From Acidobacteriota bacterium (GTDB taxonomy: Bacteria; Acidobacteriota; Vicinamibacteria; Vicinamibacterales; UBA8438): a stretch of 64,000 nt of DNA. Below the pieces are notes generated by a model. The model was not told the origin of the DNA, made no database searches, and saw only the letters and a program-made list of their open reading frames with translations. A program made the translations under genes and the position numbers. Shown piece by piece: positions 43,565-52,641 of the stretch; within the stretch, counting starts at the first letter, position 1; each line of letters begins with the position of its first letter. Where the stretch lies: the NCBI GenBank assembly GCA_009861545.1, contig VXME01000058.1:27354-91353 (forward strand), given 5' to 3'.

Positions 43565-44410
43565 ATGTCCAGTTCCCAGACACCGAACGCGCCCCCGAAT
43601 CGGCCGCCGGCCGGCCGCTGGCCGACCGCCATCACCCAGGTCGAACCGGACAAGATCCTGGTGCGCGGGTACCCCCTCGACGAGTTGATGGGCCGACTGT
43701 CGTTCGGGGACGCCATCTACCTGCTGATCACCGGTGAGATCGCTTCGCCGACGGTGAGCCGCGTGATGGACGCCCTGCTGGTGGCGTCGCTGGATCATGG
43801 CGCGACGCCGCCCTCGACGTTGGCCGCGCGGCACGTCGCGGGCACCGGGGCCCCGTTGCGCGCCGCCGCCGCGGCCGGCATGCTGGCTCTCGGCTCGCCC
43901 CTCGGCGGCGGGGGGAGTATAGAAGGCTGCATGCGGTTTCTCGACGACGGGCTCGCGCTGGTGGGCGACTGGGTGTCGTACGACGACGCGGCGCGCCGGC
44001 TGCTGGATCAACGCGCCGGCAGCGGGCAGAATCCGCCCGGATTCGGCCATCGCCGGCACCGCCGGGACCCGCGCGCCGCGCGTCTGATGCAGCTCGCCTT
44101 CGAGCTGGAGCTCGAGGGAGGGCATACCCAGCTCGCCCGCGCGGTGGAGCAGGAGCTGGCAGAGCGGCAAGCCGCGGCCGGCCGGCCGCGGATGTCGCTG
44201 AACGCGGACGGCGCCATCGCCGCCGTGGCAGGCGACCTCGGCCTCGACGCCCAGACCGCCACGATGCTCTTCACGATTTCGCGGGTGCCCGGTCTGGTGA
44301 CGCACGCCATCGAAGAGCAGCGGCGGCAGGACGCGATGCGCCCCATCGATCCGTCGCAGCACTTCTACGACGGGCCGGGGGAGCGGCGCCTGCCGGACTC
44401 GCCGCTGTGA
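43565..44410 (+). CDS. Citrate synthase-superfamily protein, citryl-CoA lyase-like
   Basis: 281 residues, shorter than citrate synthase (about 430) and close to citryl-CoA lyase. DHGATPPSTLAARHVAGTG, GGGGSIEGCMRF and GFGHRRHRRDPRA retain the active-site histidines of the superfamily, and TMLFTISRVPGLVTHAIEEQ gives the C-terminal arginine/histidine signature. Citryl-CoA lyase splits citryl-CoA to acetyl-CoA and oxaloacetate, part of the reverse TCA cycle in some bacteria; related enzymes cleave other acyl-CoAs. No citryl-CoA synthetase is nearby, so the reaction is uncertain. Confidence 0.8.
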   Translation: MSSSQTPNAPPNRPPAGRWPTAITQVEPDKILVRGYPLDELMGRLSFGDAIYLLITGEIASPTVSRVMDALLVASLDHGATPPSTLAARHVAGTGAPLRAAAAAGMLALGSPLGGGGSIEGCMRFLDDGLALVGDWVSYDDAARRLLDQRAGSGQNPPGFGHRRHRRDPRAARLMQLAFELELEGGHTQLARAVEQELAERQAAAGRPRMSLNADGAIAAVAGDLGLDAQTATMLFTISRVPGLVTHAIEEQRRQDAMRPIDPSQHFYDGPGERRLPDSPL

Positions 44411-44462
44411 CGCGATCAGGAAGGGATCCGTCGAAAGCCACTGCCGCGAGAAAGGCGGGCAG

Positions 44463-44537
44463 TGGTGGGCGCTAGTGGATTCGAACCACTGACCCCCGCC
44501 GTGTGAAGGCGATGCTCTACCACTGAGCCAAGCGCCC
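44463..44537 (-). tRNA. tRNA-Val, anticodon CAC
   Basis: 75 nt with CCA encoded at 44463-44465. Acceptor GGGCGCT/AGCGCCC; anticodon stem TCGCC/GGCGG with loop TTCACAC (anticodon CAC); T-loop GTTCGAATC. It is on the minus strand in the gap after the citryl-CoA-lyase-like gene. Confidence 0.95.
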
Positions 44538-44596
44538 GATCCGGATCGAACCCGCAGTGTAATCGAAGACTCACTCCGCCGCCAACCGGAGCGAAA

Positions 44597-45085
44597 TCAG
44601 CGCGCCTCGGCGATCAGTGCCCGCAGCATGCGCGCGTACTGCGCGTCGGCGTCCGCATCGCCATCGTACCGGGCCGCGCCCGAACCGGTATCGACCATGT
44701 CGGCCGAATCGTCTCCGCCGGAGAGGCCGTCCGCCCCGGTGTCGGTGATCAACACCTTCGTCTCTGGAATCGACGCCGCGTTCAGATCGATGTAGGCCTC
44801 GCGATACTGCCCGTCGGCGATCTTCTGCTCCACGTACAGCGCCACCTCCAGGCGCGCCGACACGACGAGAAGCGTGCCGGGAAACGCCAGCGCGGCTACG
44901 AACCGGTCCTCGTCCGCCGTGTCCCGCGCCGCGATGGCGCCCATCCCGGAGGCGCTCAACAACTCGGCCAGCTCTGCGGCCAGGGGCGCGGACTCCGATT
45001 CCTGCGCCTGCGCCTGCGCCGCGAAAGCCACCGCCGCCAGAACGACGACGACCGCCACCCGTCTGAGGATCTCCAAACTCGACAT
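44597..45085 (-). CDS. Hypothetical secreted protein
   Basis: 162 residues. Signal peptide (cleavage near AQAQE), then no recognisable domain; a helical N-terminal half (AELAELLSASGMGAIAARDTADEDRFV) and a hydrophobic strand region (GTLLVVSARLEVALYVEQKI) resemble envelope-stress or lipoprotein-like proteins, ending in an Asp/Gly-rich stretch and a short helix. No cysteine lipobox. GGGAG precedes the ATG at 45085. It has its own promoter (45135-45163). Confidence 0.65.
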   Translation of the reverse strand: MSSLEILRRVAVVVVLAAVAFAAQAQAQESESAPLAAELAELLSASGMGAIAARDTADEDRFVAALAFPGTLLVVSARLEVALYVEQKIADGQYREAYIDLNAASIPETKVLITDTGADGLSGGDDSADMVDTGSGAARYDGDADADAQYARMLRALIAEAR

Positions 45086-45134
45086 GGTGAATCTCCCTTC
45101 GACGGCGCCAGAGCCGGCGCCGGCCCGTGCACAC

Positions 45135-45163
45135 GTTCTACCACCGGCGACGGTTGGCGTCAA
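45135..45163 (-). promoter_or_regulatory. Sigma70 promoter for the 44597-45085 gene
   Basis: Minus-strand TTGACG (45163-45158) and TAGAAC (45140-45135) with a 17-base spacer, 50 bases before the ATG: one of the best-looking promoters in the window. Confidence 0.65.
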
Positions 45164-45209
45164 CGACCGATTTCCAGTTGTCCGGCCGGTCCGCTCCCAT
45201 CTTCTCACA

Positions 45210-47216
45210 TCACGGCGAGACGCCAATCTCCAGCCTGCGGAGATCCCGCACCTGGTCCCGCAGAACGGCTGCCCGCTCGAACTCGAGATTCGCCGCGGCG
45301 GCGCGCATCTCCTTCTGCAAGGCGGCGATGCGCTCGTCCACCTCGGCCTGGCTGCGGTAGGTCGGGCCGGGCGGCTCGGCGGCGGGAACCGCGGCGTAGT
45401 CGCGCTCGTACACACTGGTCAGCACGCTCTCGATGTCCTTGCTGACCGACGCCGGGGTGATCCCGTGCTCGCGGTTGTACGCCTCCTGCCGCTCGCGACG
45501 CCGGGCCATCTCGGTCAGTGCCGCCCGCATCGAGTCGGTCTCCGCATCCGCGTACATCACGACCCGCCCGTTCACGTTGCGCGCCGCACGACCCGCGGTC
45601 TGGATGAGGGATCCGGCCGACCGCAGAAAGCCCTCCTTGTCGGCGTCCAGAATCGCGACCAGCGACACCTCCGGCAGATCCAGCCCCTCCCGCAGCAGAT
45701 TGATGCCGACCAGGACGTCGAAGGCGCCCCGCCGCAGGTCGCGCAGGATCTCGACGCGCTCCAGCGTGTCGATGTCCGAGTGCAGGTAACGGACCCGCAC
45801 CCCCAGTTCCTGGTAGAACTGCGTGAGGTCCTCCGCCATCCGCTTGGTGAGGGTGGTCACCAGCACGCGCTCCCGGCGTTCCGCGCGCAGCCGGATCTCG
45901 TGCAGCAGGTCGTCGACCTGACCCTTCACGGGACGCACGTCGACCGCCGGATCGACCAACCCCGTCGGGCGGATGATCTGCTCCACGACCACCCCGGCGC
46001 TGCGCTCCAGCTCGTACGGGCCGGGCGTCGCGGAGACGAAGACCACCTGCCCGACGCGTCCCTTCCACTCGTCGAAGGTCAAGGGGCGATTGTCGATGGC
46101 CGACGGCAGCCGGAAGCCGTACTCGACCAGCACGTCCTTGCGCGCGCGGTCGCCGTGGTACATCCCGCGCACCTGCGGCACCGTCTGGTGGCTCTCGTCG
46201 ATGATCGTCAGCGCGTCGTCCGGAAGATAGTCGAGCAGGGTGGGCGGCGGCTCCCCCGGGGCGCGGCCGGACAGGTGCCGCGAGTAGTTCTCGATCCCGT
46301 GGCAGTAGCCGATCTCCTTCATCATCTCCAGGTCGAACATGGTGCGCTGGTGCAGCCGTTGCGCTTCGAGCAGCTTGCCGAGCTGCTCCAACTGCATGCG
46401 GCGCTCGGCCAGCTCCGCCTTGATCGAGTCGACCGCCTGCACCGTGTGCTCGCGCGGCATCACGAAGTGCGACTTCGGATACACCGCGATGCGGTCGTGC
46501 CGTTGGTGCGCGCGCCCGGTCAACGGGTCGAAGCTCAGCAGCTCGTCGACCTCGTCCCCGAACAGCTCGATCCGCACGGCCTGCTCGTCGTAGGACGGAT
46601 ACACCTCGATGATGTCGCCGCGGACCCGGAACACGCCGCGCGCGAAGTCGTGATCGTTCCGCTCGTACTGGATCTCGACGAGCTTGCGGAGGATGGCGTC
46701 GCGATCGATCCGCTGGCCCCGCTCGAGCGCGAGCAGCATCCCGTAGTACGCCTCCGGGGATCCGAGCCCGTAGATGCACGAGACGCTCGCGACGATCAGC
46801 ACGTCCCGCCGCTCGAACAGCGCACGGGTGGCCGACAGCCGGAGGCGGTCGATCTCGTCGTTGATCGTCGCTTCCTTCTCGATGTACGAGTCGGTCGCCG
46901 GCATGTAGGCCTCGGGCTGGTAATAGTCGTAATAGCTGACGAAATACTCCACCGCGTTGTCGGGGAAGAAGCGTTTGAACTCCTGGTAGAGCTGCGCGGC
47001 CAGGGTCTTGTTGTGGGCCATGACCAGCGTCGGGCGGTTGACCGCCGCCACGACCTGGGCCATCGTGAACGTCTTGCCCGAGCCGGTCACGCCGAGTAGG
47101 ACCTGATGCCGGTCGCCGCGGTTCAGGCCCTCGATCAGCTCGCCGATCGCACGCTCCTGATCACCGCGCGGCTCGAAGTCGGAAACGAGGGTGAACCGAT
47201 CGTACGTGGAAGGCAT
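45210..47216 (-). CDS. uvrB: UvrABC system protein B
   Basis: 668 residues, full length for UvrB, the damage-verifying helicase of nucleotide excision repair. Walker [13 protein letters not shown] (residues 42-53), the beta-hairpin [12 protein letters not shown], helicase motifs ([67 protein letters not shown]) and the C-terminal UVR motif that binds UvrA/UvrC ([12 protein letters not shown]...[13 protein letters not shown]). No oddities. The neighbours are unrelated. Confidence 0.98.
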   Translation of the reverse strand: MPSTYDRFTLVSDFEPRGDQERAIGELIEGLNRGDRHQVLLGVTGSGKTFTMAQVVAAVNRPTLVMAHNKTLAAQLYQEFKRFFPDNAVEYFVSYYDYYQPEAYMPATDSYIEKEATINDEIDRLRLSATRALFERRDVLIVASVSCIYGLGSPEAYYGMLLALERGQRIDRDAILRKLVEIQYERNDHDFARGVFRVRGDIIEVYPSYDEQAVRIELFGDEVDELLSFDPLTGRAHQRHDRIAVYPKSHFVMPREHTVQAVDSIKAELAERRMQLEQLGKLLEAQRLHQRTMFDLEMMKEIGYCHGIENYSRHLSGRAPGEPPPTLLDYLPDDALTIIDESHQTVPQVRGMYHGDRARKDVLVEYGFRLPSAIDNRPLTFDEWKGRVGQVVFVSATPGPYELERSAGVVVEQIIRPTGLVDPAVDVRPVKGQVDDLLHEIRLRAERRERVLVTTLTKRMAEDLTQFYQELGVRVRYLHSDIDTLERVEILRDLRRGAFDVLVGINLLREGLDLPEVSLVAILDADKEGFLRSAGSLIQTAGRAARNVNGRVVMYADAETDSMRAALTEMARRRERQEAYNREHGITPASVSKDIESVLTSVYERDYAAVPAAEPPGPTYRSQAEVDERIAALQKEMRAAAANLEFERAAVLRDQVRDLRRLEIGVSP

Positions 47217-47278
47217 GGACGAGACCGCCTGTCACCAGGGCGATCCGGCATGCTACCACGAGGGACGGAGCCGGGCCG

Positions 47279-48220
47279 TCAGCGCGGGTCGGCGGAAGCC
47301 TCGGCCTCGTTCCAGAGCGCGTAGTACCCCTCCCGGACCCGCACCCTCGCGCGCCGCAGATCGGCGCGGTCCGGACGCAGGCGGACCTCGACCTCGCGCC
47401 AGCTCCCGTCCCGGCGGGTGTTGGTCGAGATGAACCCGAGCGAGTACCGCGCGTCCAGCTCCTCGACGATCGTCTCGTAGATCTCCTCGAGCGCGTTCAG
47501 CGACTGCGGGAAGTAGGCGGTGCCCCCGGTGAGCTCCGTCAGCCGGCCCAGCCGCATCCGCTGCCGTTGGCGCGCCCTGGAACGCAGGTTGCGCTGGAAG
47601 CCGATGGCGTAGACGGTGACGTCGGACGCCCGCAGCAGATCTCGCGCGTCCCGCATCGAGAGGCGGCTGCGGGTGTCCTCGCCATCCGTGTAGAGCACCA
47701 GCACCTTGCGGCCGTCCTGCTCGAACGCGCCGTCCAGGTAGACGCCGAGGGCGTCGTACAGGGCCGTGTAGCCTTCGGGCCGACGCCCCCGCACGCGCTC
47801 GATCAGCCGGCCGAAGTCCTGCTGCCCGTAGCGGCCCACCCGCACCTCGGTGTCGAAGTCGACCAGCGTGATGTCGGCGGCATAGGTCAACGTGTTGAGG
47901 AACCTGATCGCGGCGGTCTTCTGGAACCGGTCGTTCCGCTCCATGCTGCTGCTCATGTCGAGCAGCATGCCGATGTGCAGGGGAATCGTCTCCGCGTCGC
48001 TGGCGAGCCCGAGCGAGAAGTAGCGCACCTCCTGGGGACGGCCGTCCTCGAGCACCTCGAAATCGTCGCGCGTCAGGTCGGTCACCAGGTTGCCTTCCCG
48101 ATCGACGACGGTGACGCCGAGGTGCACCAGATCGATCCGACTGGTGAACAACGGCTGTTGTCCCTGTGCCGAGGCAGGCGCGAGGAGCAGAACCGCCAGG
48201 ACGATTCCTTGCCACTTCAT
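47279..48220 (-). CDS. VWFA-related acidobacterial domain protein, secreted
   Basis: 313 residues, signal peptide (cleavage near AQGQQ). N-terminal IDLVHLGVTVVDREGNLVTDLTRDDFEVLEDGRPQEV is the family signature; the VWA domain has a good metal site D-M-S-S-S in LLDMSSSME, followed by DITLVDFDTEVRV and VLVLYTDGEDTRS. It ends with GYYALW. This one keeps the DxSxS motif that the paralog at 17598-18932 lacks, so it probably binds a metal. Start at the ATG at 48220; the much longer upstream frame is a shadow. Confidence 0.88.
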   Translation of the reverse strand: MKWQGIVLAVLLLAPASAQGQQPLFTSRIDLVHLGVTVVDREGNLVTDLTRDDFEVLEDGRPQEVRYFSLGLASDAETIPLHIGMLLDMSSSMERNDRFQKTAAIRFLNTLTYAADITLVDFDTEVRVGRYGQQDFGRLIERVRGRRPEGYTALYDALGVYLDGAFEQDGRKVLVLYTDGEDTRSRLSMRDARDLLRASDVTVYAIGFQRNLRSRARQRQRMRLGRLTELTGGTAYFPQSLNALEEIYETIVEELDARYSLGFISTNTRRDGSWREVEVRLRPDRADLRRARVRVREGYYALWNEAEASADPR

Positions 48221-48316
48221 GGCCGCGATGATAGCGCACCCGGACGGTCGTTCCGATCCATCCCGGGACATCCGTACAGGCAGCGGGCGCGGACCGGCGT
48301 ATAATTCGAGGCTGCC

Positions 48317-49780
48317 ATGAGGTGCGTGGCGGTCTGCCAGGATGCCCTGGTCGTCAGGACGCTGCACCAGGCGCTCGTGCCGTCTCTCGACATCGAGTTC
48401 CTGGTAGAGGATCGCGCCTTGGCCCGCCGCCTCCACGACGCCGGGATTCCCGCCCGGGCCGGCGATCCGCGGCGCATCGACACCTACCTCCGCATGGACG
48501 TGACGCCGGCTACCTGCGTCATCGTCGAGGACGGCGGGCGCCGCAGCGTGAGGCGCATTCTGGAAGCGCTGGCCGACGCCGGCGCGGTGCTGACCTACGT
48601 GCTCGACGTCGCCGAGCGCCGCTCGAAACGATCCGACGAGTGCCTCGCCGCCTTTCCCGAAGTCAGCGCGTTGAGCCTCGGCGATCTGCTCAAGGGCTCG
48701 CTGCTCGGCGCGCTCGGCCGCGCGCTCACCCGTTCGCGGGTCCAGCAGTACCAGCGCTACTTCGCCGACGCCGACCGCGTGCTCATTCTCCTGCACCACG
48801 ATCCCGACCCCGACGCGCTGGCGAGCGGCCTCGCGCTGCGCGCGCTGCTCCACCGCACCAAGGCCACCGCCATCATCGGCGCGTTCCACGGGGTGACCCG
48901 CCCCGAGAACCTGCGCATGGCGAACCTGCTCGACATCCGGGTGCAGGCCCTGACCGCCGAGTCGCTCGGCGAGTTCGACCGCATCGCCACCGTCGACGTC
49001 CAGCCGCACTATTTCGGGGGGTTGCTCGGACGCGTGGACCTGGTCATCGACCACCACCCGGAACGGACCGGCTACACGACGATCTTCAAGGACATCCGCC
49101 CCGATTACGGCTCGACGGCCACGATCCTCACCGAGCATCTGCGGGCCACGGACGTGAACATCTCGGAACGCATCGCCACGGCGATGCTCTACGCCATCAA
49201 GTCCGACACGCTGTTCCTGTCGCGGCAGACGAACCGCAGCGACCTGGAGGCGTTCACCTATCTCTATCCCCTCGCCGACCCGGCGCTGGTCCGCAAGATG
49301 GAAGGCTCCGAGATCACGCTGGAGCGGCTGCGGCACGTGACGCGGGGCGTGCAGTCGGGCCGGATGCGCGACCAGGTGTTCGCGGCGCACATCGGCGAGG
49401 CGCCGCGGGACGACCTCGTGCCGTACGTCGCGGATTTCCTCCTGCAGCTCGAGGACGTCAAGTGGTCCGTCGTGTCCGGCATCGTCGGCGACCGGCTCGT
49501 CGTCTCGGTCCGGAATCTGGGCTACTCGCGCAACGCCGGCGAGTTCGTCAAGCGGTGGTTCAACGATATCGGCAGCGCGGGAGGACATCGCGCCATGGCC
49601 AAGGCGGTGGTGCCGCTCGACGCATTCCGGACGAAGTTCGAATCGGTCGAGGACAGCGAGATCGCGGGCCGGCTCGCCGACCTCGCCGCCCGCTTCCTGC
49701 GCGAGCCGCAGAGCGGCGAACGGCGAACGGCGGGCAGGGGCTTCCGTACATCCGCGAAGCTGCGGTCGCCCGAGGGCTGA
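48317..49780 (+). CDS. DHH-family phosphoesterase with N-terminal Rossmann-like domain (NrnA-like)
   Basis: 487 residues. The N-terminal 130 residues (CVAVCQDALVVRTL, ATCVIVEDGGRRSVRRILE) resemble a TrkA-N/Rossmann domain. Then a DHH/DHHA1 phosphoesterase: LILLHHDPDPDALAS (motif I), DVQPHYFGG, and DHHPERTG (the DHH motif), with DHHA1 at the end (SVVSGIVGDRLVVSVR and GSAGGHRAMAKA). NrnA-type enzymes degrade short oligoribonucleotides and pAp; the Rossmann fusion suggests ligand control or a different substrate. Divergent from the VWFA gene. Confidence 0.87.
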   Translation: MRCVAVCQDALVVRTLHQALVPSLDIEFLVEDRALARRLHDAGIPARAGDPRRIDTYLRMDVTPATCVIVEDGGRRSVRRILEALADAGAVLTYVLDVAERRSKRSDECLAAFPEVSALSLGDLLKGSLLGALGRALTRSRVQQYQRYFADADRVLILLHHDPDPDALASGLALRALLHRTKATAIIGAFHGVTRPENLRMANLLDIRVQALTAESLGEFDRIATVDVQPHYFGGLLGRVDLVIDHHPERTGYTTIFKDIRPDYGSTATILTEHLRATDVNISERIATAMLYAIKSDTLFLSRQTNRSDLEAFTYLYPLADPALVRKMEGSEITLERLRHVTRGVQSGRMRDQVFAAHIGEAPRDDLVPYVADFLLQLEDVKWSVVSGIVGDRLVVSVRNLGYSRNAGEFVKRWFNDIGSAGGHRAMAKAVVPLDAFRTKFESVEDSEIAGRLADLAARFLREPQSGERRTAGRGFRTSAKLRSPEG

Positions 49781-49807
49781 GACACGCGGCGCCGCAGGCC
49801 TCTCCGC

Positions 49808-51280
49808 TCAGTCCTGGCCCGCCAGACGGGCCGAAAAGGACGCCGGAGCGTCCGCCCGCTCTGCCGGCGGCGCCTCGATGAGCTCGCCGCTGGCCCCCAG
49901 GACGGCGTCGACGAACTGCCGAAAGCCGTCCTGGTAGCCGCGATCGACCAGCTCGGCCAGGGTCTGCTTGCGGTCGGACCGCTCGTCGTAACACCCGGCC
50001 ACGTCGAAGGGGCCGACCGGGTTGTGCGCCGGCCTGACCTCGAACAGGGACTGGAACAGCCCGCGCCGGACGTCGATCGCCTCCTGAAGCGAAACGGTCT
50101 CGACGCCGAGCAGGTATTCCCCCGCCTTGCCGCGGATGTCCCGGCGCGCCGCGCCGAGCGCATGCGGGCCGCTGGCGGACGGTACGGCCGAGACCAGTAT
50201 GACCTGCTGGACGCCGGCCCGCGCCACCTCTTCCAGCAGACGCGCCGTGCTGTCGGGCCGATCGCAGAACCGGTGCGTCTCCCCCTGCCAGGCACTGTCG
50301 TGCGCGAACGTCACGTGGTGCGGGTCGGTGGCGACGGGCAGGCACAGCGCGGCGGCGAAAGCGTCCATCGCGTGCCGCTGCGCGTCCTGCGACAAGTCCA
50401 CCGTCTCGAGCGGCCGCGCCGCGGCGTCCTCCCCGGGCTGCCCCTGCAGGAACTCGCCGCGGTACGGCTCGGCGAGCAGGGCGAAGGCGACGTCGCGCCG
50501 CGCGTCGACGTCGTGGACCAGCATCAGCAGCTCGCGAAACCCGGGCTGCCCCAGGTTCTCCTGGAGCAGCTCGGCATAGCGCCGGCCCAGCTCGTCGGCG
50601 TTGGGACGCTGCACCCGCGACCCGTGCATGATCTGCCACAGGCCGCCACTGAACCATGCTACGGCCTGCGCGCGGTCGATCGGCGCCCCCAGCAGCCGCC
50701 ACCACAGCCCGCCGCGACCCGGCCGCCGCCCCCGGGGCCGCAGCGCGCGCTCGATGACATCGAGGGCCAGCAACGCCAGCAGCGAAGCGACCGCGATCAC
50801 CACGAGTCGGGGCAGGTAGACCGGCAGCACCGACGGCGCGAAGACCGTGCGGAGCCAGCCGCCATAGGCCGTCGACAGATCGCCGCCGACCTCGACGCCG
50901 ATCAGGACCAGGAAGTACCCGACGGGAAACACGACGGCCGCCAGCGCCAGCGCCGCGACCGGCAGCAGCGTCGTCGCGAACGCGGCGGCGAGCATCCACG
51001 CCGCGCCGCGCAACGTAGGCCGCCAGCGGTAGGTGCGGCGCACGCCGGGGCTGCGCCACAGCCCGCTCTGCGCCCACAGGCGCGAGCCGCCGTCCACCGC
51101 CGCGAACATCGCCCCGACGGCGCCGATCCCGCGCCCGGCGACGAGATCGATCTTGACGCCGGCCTCGACCAATGCGCGCAGCACACCGGCGTGATACGCG
51201 CCGGCGGCGCCGGTGCCGGCGAGGACGAGCGCCGTCCGCAACTGCGGGACGTACCGGCGAACCGTGTCGATGGAAGCCAC
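49808..51280 (-). CDS. Patatin-fold membrane protein with a missing catalytic serine
   Basis: 490 residues. N-terminal ALVLAGTGAAGAYHAGVLRALVEAGVKIDLVAG is the patatin oxyanion-hole region, but the expected G-x-S-x-G is G49-R-G51-I-G53, so the nucleophile is Gly. Two to four hydrophobic spans follow (residues 95-185), then a large soluble C-terminal part. The GTG at 51280 is the start, 14 bp after the greA stop; ribosome site weak. A pseudo-enzyme or a catalytic residue elsewhere are both possible. Confidence 0.75.
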   Translation of the reverse strand: MASIDTVRRYVPQLRTALVLAGTGAAGAYHAGVLRALVEAGVKIDLVAGRGIGAVGAMFAAVDGGSRLWAQSGLWRSPGVRRTYRWRPTLRGAAWMLAAAFATTLLPVAALALAAVVFPVGYFLVLIGVEVGGDLSTAYGGWLRTVFAPSVLPVYLPRLVVIAVASLLALLALDVIERALRPRGRRPGRGGLWWRLLGAPIDRAQAVAWFSGGLWQIMHGSRVQRPNADELGRRYAELLQENLGQPGFRELLMLVHDVDARRDVAFALLAEPYRGEFLQGQPGEDAAARPLETVDLSQDAQRHAMDAFAAALCLPVATDPHHVTFAHDSAWQGETHRFCDRPDSTARLLEEVARAGVQQVILVSAVPSASGPHALGAARRDIRGKAGEYLLGVETVSLQEAIDVRRGLFQSLFEVRPAHNPVGPFDVAGCYDERSDRKQTLAELVDRGYQDGFRQFVDAVLGASGELIEAPPAERADAPASFSARLAGQD

Positions 51281-51294
51281 GGACTGGCAGGCGC

Positions 51295-51759
51295 TCAGGA
51301 CTCGTGGATAGTGGTCAGCTCGACGATCTCGAACTCGCGGACGCCGCTCGGCGTCTTGACCTGGATTTCGTCGCCTTCCTCCCGGCCGACGATGGCCCGG
51401 CCGATCGGGGACGCGGTCGACACCCACCCCTTCGCGGGATCGGCATCCTCGGGCATCACCAGCTCGTAGGTGATGGTCGCCCCGTCCTCCGCGCGCAGCA
51501 GTACGGTCGACCCGAGCGCCGCCCGATCATGCGGCAGGCGGTCGAGGTTCATCAGCGCGATTTCCGCGACCCGGGTCCGCAGCATGCCGATGCGGGCCTC
51601 GACGAGTCGCTGCCGCTCCTTCGCCGCCTGGTACTCGGCGTTCTCGCGCAGGTCGCCCAGCTCCCGGGCCCGCTGAATCTCCTTGGGAAGCTCGCGAGTG
51701 AGCTCGCGCTCCAGCGTCTGAATCTCGCCCTCGATCCGCTTGAGCAGTCTTGCCTTCAT
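51295..51759 (-). CDS. greA: Transcription elongation factor GreA
   Basis: 154 residues, normal length. N-terminal coiled coil with the acidic tip GDLRENAEYQAAKERQ, which enters the RNA polymerase secondary channel to restart backtracked complexes, and a C-terminal FKBP-like domain (ITYELVMPEDADPAKGWVSTASPIGRAIVG, FEIVEL). The ATG at 51759 is a clear start. Probably co-transcribed with the patatin-like gene 14 bp downstream; diverges from the RNA methyltransferase gene. Confidence 0.97.
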   Translation of the reverse strand: MKARLLKRIEGEIQTLERELTRELPKEIQRARELGDLRENAEYQAAKERQRLVEARIGMLRTRVAEIALMNLDRLPHDRAALGSTVLLRAEDGATITYELVMPEDADPAKGWVSTASPIGRAIVGREEGDEIQVKTPSGVREFEIVELTTIHES

Positions 51760-51795
51760 GAGCAGATTGCAGCCTTGTAGCCTAGCACATCTGTT

Positions 51796-52641
51796 ATGCT
51801 CGGCCCGGCGCCGCGCAGCGCCGCGGATTCCGTGGAAACCGTCACCAGTCGCCGGAACCCGCTCGTCGTCCGTTTCCGGTCCGCCCTCCGCACGAACCGC
51901 CGGTCGCGGACGCATCTGCTGCTCGACGGGCGGCGCCTGATCGCCGACGCGCGGCGCGCCGGCGTCCGTCTGGAATCCGTTCTGGTGGCCGCATCTGCGC
52001 TCCGGCGCGGCGCGCCGGCCCTCGACGCGCTCGTGGCGGATTGCGAGGCGAACCGTATCGATGTCGCGGCCGGCTCGGACCCCGTGCTGGCGGCCGCCAG
52101 CCCCCTCCGCTCCCCCTCCACCGCCGTCGCGCTCGCGCGCCATCGCGCTCCGTCGGTCGAGGAAGTACTTGCCCGCGCCGCGCACGGCTGCCTCATCGCG
52201 CCGGCCGGCGTGCAGGACCCGGGCAATCTCGGGGCCATCGTCCGGGCGGCCGACGCGGCCGGCGCCGGCGGCGTCGTCGTCACCGGGGCGGCGGCCGACC
52301 CCTTCGGATGGAAGGCGCTCCGCGGGGCCATGGGCAGTACTTTCCGGCTGCCGGTAGCGGACGCGGGCGAGGCGAGCGACCTGCCCGAACAGGCCCGGCG
52401 AGCCGGCTGCGAGGTGCTCGCCGCGGTCCCGCGGAACGGCCGGTCGATGTACGATCTCGACCTGACGCGGCCGGCGCTGATTCTGATCGGCGGGGAGGGT
52501 GCGGGTATCGAGAGCCCGTTCCACCGCTCGGCCGACGCCGTGGTCTCGATTCCGATGGCCGGCGGCGTCGAATCGCTCAACGCCGCGGTGGCGGCCGCCG
52601 TCCTCGCGTACGAAGTCCGCCGGCAACGAATGGCGGTATGA
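51796..52641 (+). CDS. TrmH/SpoU-family RNA 2'-O-methyltransferase
   Basis: 281 residues. N-terminal substrate-binding domain ([17 protein letters not shown]), then the knotted SPOUT domain: [24 protein letters not shown] (motif 1), [11 protein letters not shown] (motif 2) and [24 protein letters not shown] (motif 3), which bind S-adenosylmethionine. It modifies rRNA or tRNA ribose; the target nucleotide is unknown. The stop overlaps the rarA start by ATGA. Confidence 0.92.
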   Translation: MLGPAPRSAADSVETVTSRRNPLVVRFRSALRTNRRSRTHLLLDGRRLIADARRAGVRLESVLVAASALRRGAPALDALVADCEANRIDVAAGSDPVLAAASPLRSPSTAVALARHRAPSVEEVLARAAHGCLIAPAGVQDPGNLGAIVRAADAAGAGGVVVTGAAADPFGWKALRGAMGSTFRLPVADAGEASDLPEQARRAGCEVLAAVPRNGRSMYDLDLTRPALILIGGEGAGIESPFHRSADAVVSIPMAGGVESLNAAVAAAVLAYEVRRQRMAV

